From: Kiritimatiellia bacterium
GTDB taxonomy: Bacteria; Verrucomicrobiota; Kiritimatiellia; RFP12; UBA1067
Assembly: GCA_017508315.1 (NCBI GenBank)
Contig: JAFVZE010000064.1
Span: 1-8,747 of the forward strand
DNA length: 8,747 nucleotides
Direction: 5' to 3'
Below, one piece after another: positions 1 to 7,043 of the stretch (position 1 is its first letter; every line of letters starts with the position of its first letter). The translations under genes were made by a program, and so were the position numbers. The notes beneath the pieces were generated by a model. It made no database searches, was not told the DNA's origin, and saw only the letters and a list, made by a program, of their open reading frames with translations.

Positions 1-159
1 GACCTTCGTCTTCTCCCTGTTGACGGTCAGCCCGAATCGATCTTCCAGTTCGCTTTCTATCTTCCGTACGAAGTCTTCCTTGAGCCTTCTCGCGAGAATC
101 ACGAAGTCGTCCGCGTAGCGCACGATCGACATGATCTGACCCTTCAATCCAATGTAAAC
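1..159 (-). pseudogene. Group II intron-type reverse transcriptase fragment (5'-truncated, runs off window)
   Basis: Translating the minus strand from about position 159 to the window edge gives 53 codons without a stop. They include RYADDFVILAR, the catalytic YADD motif of reverse transcriptases (domain 5), followed by GLTVNREKTKV, which fits the next conserved block (L-N-x-EKT) of group II intron maturases. The stretch just before the motif (GLKGQ) also resembles the usual lead-in. In this family about 200 or more residues with RT blocks 0-4 should precede YADD. Here the neighbouring glycosidase gene stops at 240, and 160-239 holds only A/T tracts and a hairpin, so the N-terminal half is absent. 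An ATG at 132-130 has an AAGGG seven bases upstream, but a protein starting there would lack the palm core and could not be an active polymerase. The 3' part lies outside the window. It is most likely a remnant of a retroelement; a retron or diversity-generating RT is less likely given the VRYADDFVIL context. Confidence 0.75.
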
Positions 160-164
160 GGATG

Positions 165-223
165 AAAAAAAAAACGTCCGTCTCGAAAAAAAAATCATTC
201 TTCGCGCTTCATCCGAGAGACGG
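165..223 (-). terminator. Candidate intrinsic terminator after the glycosidase operon
   Basis: On the minus strand the glycosidase stop codon at 240-242 is followed by CCGTCTC (223-217), a 32-base loop, and the exact complement GAGACGG (184-178). Then come ACG and a run of ten T (174-165). A second run of nine T (194-186) lies inside the loop. The stem-then-T-tract order and position fit a rho-independent terminator for the upstream genes. The long loop and the three bases between stem and T tract make it weaker than a textbook case. A variant pairing with a two-base bulge gives an eight-pair stem. Confidence 0.45.
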
Positions 224-239
224 AAAAGAGATGCAGGCG

Positions 240-3200
240 TTACCGGGAGTTTATGAACCGCTTGAATTCCGCGATCTGCCAGGATGCGAAAACACGCGGA
301 CGCGCAACGGTTTGCGATTCTATTTCCGCGAGATTGTCATCGTGCATCTGATCGAGTCTGTCGGGATAGTGATAAAGGAGATTTTTCGTCGGTCTCCCGT
401 GGAAACGACACAACGTTCCCCTCCCGGCGACCCATTCGTTCCCGTAGAAGACGAGGCTTTCCAGCATGTCGTTGAAGAGCCTAAACACAGTGTTTTCCGA
501 CCGCGAAAAAAGATTGTTCCGTATTACAAAACCCTCGGTATGCGCTGTCGAATCGTAGAACATAAGATGCGCCGCGTTCGGATTCCAACGCTGACGGTGT
601 CCCCAGCCCTTGCCCGCATCGTAGAAACAGTTATTCTCAACAATAACGTTCTCAGTGCGGGCGCGTTCACCTTGCTGCCAGTATTCGTACGAATATTCGC
701 AGTTGCGGACCTCATTGCCGCGCCATACGATATTGCGCTGTACGACGCCATCCTCGTTTGACTGGTTCGTGAGCGCCGCGTCCCAACATTCCCAGACATT
801 GTTTGACACGACGAGTACGTCCTCGCAATCCGCCCACAACTCTATGCCGTTTCCGTAGCGAACACCGTTGCCTTTCTTGTCGAAATAAAGATACCCTCCT
901 CCTATGTACGAAATATCGCAATTCTTGATCGTGATGCGTTTGACGCCATCGCCGCCAATGCCGTGAGCCGCCGAATACCTGAAAGCAAGCCCGTCATAAA
1001 CGACATCGTGCATTTTCGCATGTTCAACGCAATGGGCTTTTTCGCACAATTCTATTGACTCGAAGCGCCTGGCCGGATTTTCTTTCGATACTAGATACAC
1101 CGCATACGTGACGGGATCGTACCAATAATCGAGATCGGCGGAGAGATCGTCTTTCTTCGCCATTCTGAACGCGCACACTACACGGCCGCCGCGTTTTACG
1201 AGGACAACGTTGCCGACATCTGTCGCGACATCGCTTTGCGTCATCCACACGTTTTTTCCGCAATCTTGCGCTCTTCTCCAGTCACGCGGACGGCTCCGCG
1301 GATAACTCGACTGTATCACGGGTTTCGGACCTTCTCCGCAGGCGCCGTACATAACCGGGTGACCGGGCTTTCCCGAACGCGGCTGAAGCTGTCCTCGCCA
1401 AACGTTCCCCCTCTCGAAAAGCACCTTGTCCCCAGGCAGAACGTTCAGTGCGTTCACGTCGTCAAGCGTCATTGAGGAAGTTATTTTCCAAACCTTTCCG
1501 CCGACGGGTCTTTCATACGCAGACTTCGACTCCGCCTCGCTTGTTGCCGGATCGCGACCAACCGCATATTTGCGTATACCCGCCTCTTCGCGCCAATATC
1601 CTTTCGTTACCGAAACGTTCACGGTATGCGTTTTGTCGAAATCGAATATCGCGTCCGTGCGGCGGCCGTCACGCACGGAACGCCACACGGCAGGAACCGT
1701 TCGTTCCCAGCGATCGGCCGGAAAAGTCCCAATATACGCACCCATCCTATCGACGACTTTTCTGGCGAGAGACAGACGTTCCTGCGAAAGAGTCGAAAAA
1801 CGGTCCGACAGCATAAGCGACCCTCCTACCCGCGCGACGGCCTCGGCCCATAGCTCGACTTCGTTTTTCAGGAGTTTTGTCGCATCGTCCCTGACGATAA
1901 GCGTATCTGGATCATTGATCCAAAGACGTCCATTCATGTAATTGTGGCTGATGATGTTGCGGCAGACGTTCGGCACAGTCGGGGCTTCGGCATGCCACTT
2001 CCCCTCCGGCGCCCAATACGGAGTAATATCCGTTGAAGAGCGCATCGCGTCTACTATTCCGACAAGAGGACCGAACGGCGCCGTGCAGCCGAGAATGAAA
2101 CCGTCTTCTCCAAATCCTTCACGGATCGCCTCGAACGCGCGGCGGAGAGCCTGCGCACGCGTAGCGGAAGAATCGTGATAACGCGCTCCCCGCACAGATG
2201 AGGCAATCATGCAGAAATCAAGTTTCACGTAATCTATGCCGTAGCCCCTCAGGGTTCTGAACAAGGTGCGTAGATGATCCTGCACCGCCGGGTTGGTGCC
2301 GTCCAGCGCATACACCTTATGGTTCTTTCTCCAACCGAGAGGAGAAAACGGCCTGCCGTCAGGCCCCTTGACCATCCAGTCTGGATGCTCCGCGAAAAGA
2401 CGGGAATTCTCCTCTGCCATGAAAGGCCCGACCCATACAGCCGGAATGAAACCGCGAGCTTTCACCTCGGCTGCGAAACGCCGCAATCCGCCAGGAAACT
2501 TTTCGTTCGTCGACAACCAATCTCCAAGCGCCGTCTGATAACCATCGTCCAGCTGAATGACTTTAACGCTCTCAAATCCGTCCGCACGGTGCTCCCTCAG
2601 CCAATCGGCGTTTTCCAGAACATCCGACAACGCAACCTTGTCGAAATAATAGTACCAACTGCACCAGCCGACGGGCGGCGCAAAACAGCGGCGAGCGCCG
2701 GAGTCGGCCGCCCAGCGGTCGGCGAAACGGCCGAACAGCTCCTCTGTGTCGACCCCCTCCATCGTTACAAGGCGTTCGGACACGATTCTGCCACCGGGAG
2801 AAAGCACAGCCCCGTCGCATGCCGAAAGAGCGTAAAACTCGCGAACACCGTCCTTATCGAGCTTCATGCGGAAATGTCCAAACATATCTTTTCCAGTGGT
2901 AAAACCATACAGCCTCATCCGCCCGTCCGGTCTGCGAAAACAACACTGATGATCGGAGAGGAATCTCCCTCGTTCACCGGGACGGAAATCCGAAGGAGTG
3001 GAAATGCAATTATGAAGATACTCCGCGGAATAATCGAATGGTTCGTCATCGAACCCCCTGACGCCGCACGGAGAAGCCATCTGCCAGCCTTCGAGATAGA
3101 CTTTCAGCCCCGCGACATCGAATTCGTCCCGCGCCTCTTTGCGCCACCCCAGTTCCTGCAGGCGCACAGATCGGGAACTTCGGTTTTCAAGGATGACACG

Positions 3201-3317
3201 TCCGTCGGCTTCCGACAGAACGAGCCCGTTCGCGTCCGCCAAGCGGGAATCATGCCAGACGCCGTTAATCTTGACGCCCGGAACGAGCGTCGCCAGCAAA
3301 AGTGCACAGAGCGTCAT
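240..3317 (-). CDS. GH36 alpha-galactosidase-like catalytic domain fused to a right-handed parallel beta-helix
   Basis: A 1025-aa protein, probably exported and acting on terminal alpha-galactosyl or alpha-GalNAc residues by a retaining mechanism. The N-terminus (MTLCALLLATLVPG) is a short hydrophobic stretch with no basic residues, so the export signal is weak. Residues about 20-210 look like the GH36 N-terminal beta domain. The TIM barrel spans about 213-540, with PPVGWCSWYYYF (214-225), the sugar-binding LDDGYQ (256-261), the nucleophile in DYVKLDF (D367) and the likely acid/base in RSSTD (D430). The 63-residue spacing suits GH36. After only a short start of the C-terminal beta domain (about 553-572) the protein changes. 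From about 608 it shows LPGDKVLFERG and WRGQLQPRSGKPG, then Asn-rich coils such as IVENNCF and IRNNLF, typical of pectate-lyase-like beta-helices, to the end. The ATG at 3317 is preferred over a TTG at 3326 because AGGA lies nine bases before the ATG. One base separates it from the preceding stop, so coupled translation is likely. The substrate is unproven. Confidence 0.88.
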   Translation of the reverse strand: MTLCALLLATLVPGVKINGVWHDSRLADANGLVLSEADGRVILENRSSRSVRLQELGWRKEARDEFDVAGLKVYLEGWQMASPCGVRGFDDEPFDYSAEYLHNCISTPSDFRPGERGRFLSDHQCCFRRPDGRMRLYGFTTGKDMFGHFRMKLDKDGVREFYALSACDGAVLSPGGRIVSERLVTMEGVDTEELFGRFADRWAADSGARRCFAPPVGWCSWYYYFDKVALSDVLENADWLREHRADGFESVKVIQLDDGYQTALGDWLSTNEKFPGGLRRFAAEVKARGFIPAVWVGPFMAEENSRLFAEHPDWMVKGPDGRPFSPLGWRKNHKVYALDGTNPAVQDHLRTLFRTLRGYGIDYVKLDFCMIASSVRGARYHDSSATRAQALRRAFEAIREGFGEDGFILGCTAPFGPLVGIVDAMRSSTDITPYWAPEGKWHAEAPTVPNVCRNIISHNYMNGRLWINDPDTLIVRDDATKLLKNEVELWAEAVARVGGSLMLSDRFSTLSQERLSLARKVVDRMGAYIGTFPADRWERTVPAVWRSVRDGRRTDAIFDFDKTHTVNVSVTKGYWREEAGIRKYAVGRDPATSEAESKSAYERPVGGKVWKITSSMTLDDVNALNVLPGDKVLFERGNVWRGQLQPRSGKPGHPVMYGACGEGPKPVIQSSYPRSRPRDWRRAQDCGKNVWMTQSDVATDVGNVVLVKRGGRVVCAFRMAKKDDLSADLDYWYDPVTYAVYLVSKENPARRFESIELCEKAHCVEHAKMHDVVYDGLAFRYSAAHGIGGDGVKRITIKNCDISYIGGGYLYFDKKGNGVRYGNGIELWADCEDVLVVSNNVWECWDAALTNQSNEDGVVQRNIVWRGNEVRNCEYSYEYWQQGERARTENVIVENNCFYDAGKGWGHRQRWNPNAAHLMFYDSTAHTEGFVIRNNLFSRSENTVFRLFNDMLESLVFYGNEWVAGRGTLCRFHGRPTKNLLYHYPDRLDQMHDDNLAEIESQTVARPRVFASWQIAEFKRFINSR

Positions 3318-3318
3318 A

Positions 3319-4329
3319 TCACACAATCCTGTCGCCCCACACCGGCATCATGACACGCGCTCCTAACGGACGCAGCGCATTGATTACATGTCGCGGCTCC
3401 TGATCAAATCCAACACACCTCCACGGGCCGCCGAGATGCCCGAGTTCCTGATGGTGGAGAGGCACCATCAGTTTCGCGGGCATCGTCGTTTTCCACGCCG
3501 TCTTGAAATCCAGACCTATGGCGCAATGCCCGAAATAAATGTCCGGCTCCTTCACCGACGGAGCGAGGTGGTCGGCTCTGCAGCAGTCGCCAGAATGGAA
3601 AAGCGTGAATTCGCCTCCATCGCGCTTCGGCATCCGGCATTCGAAACATGTCACCGCCTTGGGGAGATGTTTGTTATGATCGGCCGCAATGCCGGTGACG
3701 GTAACATTCTTGAATTTTTTCGTCTCCCGTTCAAGCCGGCTGTAACTGTCCCACATCAAGATGAAATTGCTCATCACGGGCTTCTTTGCTCGCCCCATCG
3801 CCGAGACGAACGCCTGCGTGAAATGATCGCCGTGATTATGGGTAATCAGCGCGAAATCGAGAAACGGTGCAAAATGCGGCGCTTTGCGGTGGCAGAGATC
3901 AATAGAAAACGCGCTTGCGGCCGTTTTGACAACGATACCCATGTTGTAGACATACCACACAGCCGGAATATCCCCGTCAACTTTCGTCTCCTGAAACTCT
4001 CGGAGAACCTTATCAAACGCATGATCGTACCATTTGAGCGGTGGATAAGCGGCGTGAATGGCAGCCACCTCTTCCGCAGGGAGGGCAAGCCCGCCGCGCA
4101 GAAACGCATTATATGGTTCCTTGCGCCCCATCGCCGCTATCTCGCGTTGTATCACGGCCAACGCATCCTTGCGCGCGACCTCATCGCCCGGGGTGGTGGC
4201 GTCGATCGTCGCGACCGCGGCATCGAACGCATCGCACGGACGCGGCCGGAGTGCTTTTTCCGCAGAGGCTCCCGCCGCACCGACGAATGCACTGGCTGTG
4301 CCGAGTGTCACAAATTCCCGTCTGTTCAT
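3319..4329 (-). CDS. Tat-exported metallo-beta-lactamase-fold hydrolase, UlaG-like
   Basis: A 336-aa metal-dependent hydrolase. The N-terminus NRREFVTLG (2-10) followed by an Ala-rich hydrophobic stretch to ASA (21-23) is a twin-arginine signal, so the protein is probably exported already folded with its metals. MBL-fold ligands are visible in order: THNHGDH (H164, H166, D168, H169), a mid-protein His at DHNKH (H218 or H221), HSGD (D248) and PLHHQ (H292 or H293). This order matches the branch containing L-ascorbate-6-phosphate lactonase UlaG and related phosphodiesterases or lactonases. UlaG itself is cytoplasmic, so an exported relative next to glycosidases probably has another substrate, perhaps a sugar lactone or ester; this is inference. 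The ATG at 4329 is chosen over an in-frame TTG at 4350 because it has AAGGGA nine bases upstream and begins the Tat signal exactly. It lies 24 bases after the GH101-like gene and one base before the GH36 gene. Confidence 0.85.
   Translation of the reverse strand: MNRREFVTLGTASAFVGAAGASAEKALRPRPCDAFDAAVATIDATTPGDEVARKDALAVIQREIAAMGRKEPYNAFLRGGLALPAEEVAAIHAAYPPLKWYDHAFDKVLREFQETKVDGDIPAVWYVYNMGIVVKTAASAFSIDLCHRKAPHFAPFLDFALITHNHGDHFTQAFVSAMGRAKKPVMSNFILMWDSYSRLERETKKFKNVTVTGIAADHNKHLPKAVTCFECRMPKRDGGEFTLFHSGDCCRADHLAPSVKEPDIYFGHCAIGLDFKTAWKTTMPAKLMVPLHHQELGHLGGPWRCVGFDQEPRHVINALRPLGARVMMPVWGDRIV
3327..3330 (-). promoter_or_regulatory. Ribosome binding site deciding the GH36 gene start
   Basis: AGGA on the minus strand, inside the last codons of the MBL gene and nine bases before the ATG at 3317. 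The alternative TTG at 3326 would directly abut it. The upstream stop TGA (3321-3319) and the ATG are one base apart, so terminating ribosomes could re-initiate. Confidence 0.5.
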
Positions 4330-4338
4330 TTTGGCATT

Positions 4339-4344
4339 TCCCTT
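4339..4344 (-). promoter_or_regulatory. Ribosome binding site deciding the MBL gene start
   Basis: AAGGGA on the minus strand, nine bases before the ATG at 4329. It lies inside the longer TTG-started frame, which argues for the ATG and a protein starting MNRREF. Confidence 0.6.
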
Positions 4345-4353
4345 TCGCAAGCG

Positions 4354-7023
4354 TCATTCCTCGGGGAAAAGCACGACCGCCGTCCCCTTTCGGAGTTCAA
4401 GCGTCAGCCGGCCCGCTTCACTATCCGCCTGCACGCTTTCCCCCGACGGCCACGTACGACCGCGAAAAACACGCTCCGACTGCAGGAGCGGCGGCAGCAT
4501 AAACGTCAAACGACCGCCGTCCGTCGAATACACGACGAGTTTTCCGTCGGGATAATCGAGAAAATAATTCCCGTTCTCCACCACCGTCCGGCCCCGCTGC
4601 GTCACGGTCAGCCGACGATTCGACAACCGCACCTCGGAAAGAACATCCATCGTCCATTCGACACGATAGACAGCGGCATCGACGGTATGCCGGACGGGGC
4701 GGAACTTGTTGTACCAAGCGTTCAACATCGTCGTACGCACGAGTTTCGAAAGAAACGTCTCGTCGTTCGCCATGCGATGTCTGCGTATATCCGCAAAATG
4801 ACCTTCTCCCCACGCTTCCGGATAAACCACGCCGGCGTCTGGAGTGCGCGCTTTCCAGGCATCGTCGAACGAATAGAAATTCATATTACGCACGCTCCAT
4901 TCGCCGTCGCCGCCGCACAGGACGCGCTGATCTACCGCGACACGGTGGCGCTCGTCGATATTATGGTGGTAGACCATCGGAAAATATCCAATCTGATCCA
5001 CGTCGCTCAACAGCTCTGTGGTAACGTCCATTCCCTTCTCTCGCCAGTAATCGACGATTCTATCGCACCACTTCATATCATCCTTGTATCCGAGCCCGTG
5101 ATACGGCGAAGCGTCTCCGAAAAAGGCATCGATGTGTATCGTCTTCGACTCGAGCAATTCCGGAATCATATCAAGAAGCGCGTCTATGCGCTTGCGCGCG
5201 AGCCCGCTATTCCATTCTTTCTCATGGTTGATCTGATAACTCTGTTCTCCGTCGAACACTTGATACGGCTGCAGAGAGCCGTCTTTCATCCGGCATATCG
5301 CATCCGCATCCGCGTACGCCTTCCAGTCGGGGGCGTTCGTGTAGGCATCGTTCATGTTGACATGCAGCGAAACGTCGGCGCCAAGGGAGCGTGCATCGCG
5401 GATGAAACGCCTAAGCGCGAGAAGCGGCGTTTTCTCTTCGGCGTAATCCACATGCTCACCGACCTGCGACCACGACGGGTATTTCGAATCATGTCCATCA
5501 AACTGCCAGCCGCAAAGATAGACGATCTGACGCATACCGCCGGAATAATCGCGCACTTTGGAAATGATCCCCATAGCCTCGTCCATCGTCGTGTAAGGCT
5601 TTTTGAGATGCTTTCCTTTGAGGCCGATTTTATACACAATGGCATCGTGATAACTGTTCAACCAGCGTCCGTAACGTATGCGCGAGCGCGACTCGCAGTA
5701 TGCGAAGAGTTCATCCGGCACGCAATCAATGAAGTCCGCTCCGTGTTTTTTTGCGAGGGCGTAGAGCCGCCGGTTCAAGCGTCGTGCGCCTCTGATGTCA
5801 TCATTGGCCGCGACGGAGGCAAGGAGAATGTTCGCCGACGGCTGCTTCGCGCGCACGAGCCGGACAAGATCCTCCATTCGCGCGACGAGAGCGTCATGCG
5901 CGACGTCGGACACATCCGCAGCCCCCGCCGCCAACGCGACCGTGCGCGCCGCGAATCCGTCAAGGCATCCATTGCGCACGCAGCGCATGGAGTCTGCGAG
6001 TGTCGAGCATATTGTCTCTGGCCGCCCGACACGGTATTTGAGACCAAGTTGCCATTCATCGTCACGGGTCAGTCCGTATGCCGAGGATTCACAAAGGAAA
6101 AACAGATCGCTCGCGCCGGAAAACGAATTTACCGGCCTGTAGGGAACAAGCTCTCCGTTGAGCCATTCCCAAAAGCGGACATCCACACGGGCTCCCCCCG
6201 ACTTCGCGTCGCCAGCGGTAATGATAAGCCGGCGACCACGGGAAAGCGATTCGGGCACCATGGCGATTCCCGTGGCCGTCCAGACGGATGTCGCGTAGAC
6301 GATATTCCCCATCTTGTCCGTTAGATACGTCCTGTTCGCAGGCACCGGAAGTTTCCTGGCCCTGTACCAATTCTCGTCGACATAGCAACCATGCCAGAGA
6401 AGGCCGTCCATCTCAGCGAGAGTCTGCATAGTATAAAGGAGTTTTGTGCCGTCCGAATAATGCACGGGACGGGACAGCTCCTCGGTAAAATCCTCGTTCC
6501 AGACCGCGATTGTCATGTTCGTATGCGGATAAGGCCCGGAATACGGCAATCCGATCCAAAACGCGCCATTGTAAAATTCGATGCCATCCGTCGAATACGG
6601 CAATACTCTGTTTTTCTCCGGAACCATCGCAAGATCGGCGGCGTTGAAAACCTGTATCAGACCTTCTCTGCCGGAATTCTCAGATCCCGGCGCGCCGCCG
6701 GGTTTCGCCGTTCCCGGCTTGGTCCGCCAACTCGTCGCATAGAGAAGTCCGTTATGAAGACACACGTCACCGATATGACCGGACGAACCATAGACACTCG
6801 CACCCTGCGCCAGAACCCTCCCCGTCCAGTCGGTTTTCGTAACGCCGTCGGCGAAACCGTAATAGATTCCCGTCTCGTCGCAGGCAATACCCTGAAGATG
6901 GAGCTTGCTGTATTTGAAGCGTTCCGTCGTGAAATCGCCGAGAACGATCTCTCCGGACGCCGCCGCGCGGCTGAAAGAGAGAAGTCCGGCCAGCAGAAAC
7001 GCGAAACTCTTTTTTGTCGTCAT
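4354..7023 (-). CDS. Secreted protein with beta-propeller-like region, degenerate SGNH segment and GH101-like glycosidase domain
   Basis: An 889-aa exported protein. Residues 1-23 form a clear signal peptide (MTTKK, hydrophobic core, AAAS). Residues about 24-325 hold propeller-like blades, for example IGDVCLHNGLLYATSW and STDGIEFYNGAFWIGLP. Residues about 330-440 resemble the second half of an SGNH hydrolase but lack its active site. Residues about 455-790 resemble GH101 endo-alpha-N-acetylgalactosaminidase, which releases O-linked Gal-beta-1,3-GalNAc from glycoproteins. Shared signs are GHDS (510-513), GADVSLHVNMNDAY (548-561), SGLARKRIDAL (606-616), the presumed nucleophile in HIDAF (D632) and the presumed acid in DVTTE (E670). 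The last about 95 residues look like a beta-sandwich. Resemblance to GH101 is from remembered motifs and is distant, so specificity may differ. The start at 7023 is chosen for its strong AAGGGGG site and because the signal peptide begins there; upstream ATGs at 7044 and 7038 are alternatives. It is the second gene of the apparent operon. Confidence 0.78.
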   Translation of the reverse strand: MTTKKSFAFLLAGLLSFSRAAASGEIVLGDFTTERFKYSKLHLQGIACDETGIYYGFADGVTKTDWTGRVLAQGASVYGSSGHIGDVCLHNGLLYATSWRTKPGTAKPGGAPGSENSGREGLIQVFNAADLAMVPEKNRVLPYSTDGIEFYNGAFWIGLPYSGPYPHTNMTIAVWNEDFTEELSRPVHYSDGTKLLYTMQTLAEMDGLLWHGCYVDENWYRARKLPVPANRTYLTDKMGNIVYATSVWTATGIAMVPESLSRGRRLIITAGDAKSGGARVDVRFWEWLNGELVPYRPVNSFSGASDLFFLCESSAYGLTRDDEWQLGLKYRVGRPETICSTLADSMRCVRNGCLDGFAARTVALAAGAADVSDVAHDALVARMEDLVRLVRAKQPSANILLASVAANDDIRGARRLNRRLYALAKKHGADFIDCVPDELFAYCESRSRIRYGRWLNSYHDAIVYKIGLKGKHLKKPYTTMDEAMGIISKVRDYSGGMRQIVYLCGWQFDGHDSKYPSWSQVGEHVDYAEEKTPLLALRRFIRDARSLGADVSLHVNMNDAYTNAPDWKAYADADAICRMKDGSLQPYQVFDGEQSYQINHEKEWNSGLARKRIDALLDMIPELLESKTIHIDAFFGDASPYHGLGYKDDMKWCDRIVDYWREKGMDVTTELLSDVDQIGYFPMVYHHNIDERHRVAVDQRVLCGGDGEWSVRNMNFYSFDDAWKARTPDAGVVYPEAWGEGHFADIRRHRMANDETFLSKLVRTTMLNAWYNKFRPVRHTVDAAVYRVEWTMDVLSEVRLSNRRLTVTQRGRTVVENGNYFLDYPDGKLVVYSTDGGRLTFMLPPLLQSERVFRGRTWPSGESVQADSEAGRLTLELRKGTAVVLFPEE

Positions 7024-7028
7024 CGTCA

Positions 7029-7035
7029 CCCCCTT
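7029..7035 (-). promoter_or_regulatory. Strong ribosome binding site for the GH101-like gene
   Basis: AAGGGGG on the minus strand, five bases before the ATG at 7023, in the 20-base gap after the stop of the beta-strand repeat gene. It favours the 7023 start over the ATG at 7044, which overlaps the stop as TGATG, and the ATG at 7038. Confidence 0.65.
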
Positions 7036-7043
7036 CATTTTCA

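Noticed and set aside
162..761. A 199-codon plus-strand frame starting MKKKTSVSKKK
   Set aside because: The lysines come from the A tracts of the terminator region, and the rest is antisense to the beta-helix coding sequence. No domain is recognised.
2274..3353. A 359-codon open frame on the plus strand opposite the GH36 N-terminal region
   Set aside because: It has the same codon-aligned shadow geometry over a gene with clear catalytic motifs. There is no domain and no convincing start.
3388..6324. A 978-codon open frame on the plus strand opposite the MBL and GH101-like genes
   Set aside because: It is codon-aligned with both minus-strand genes, so its stops would need TTA, CTA or TCA codons in them, which are rare here. 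Its translation is rich in Arg and His, has no recognisable domain, and runs across two genes with clear motifs on the other strand.
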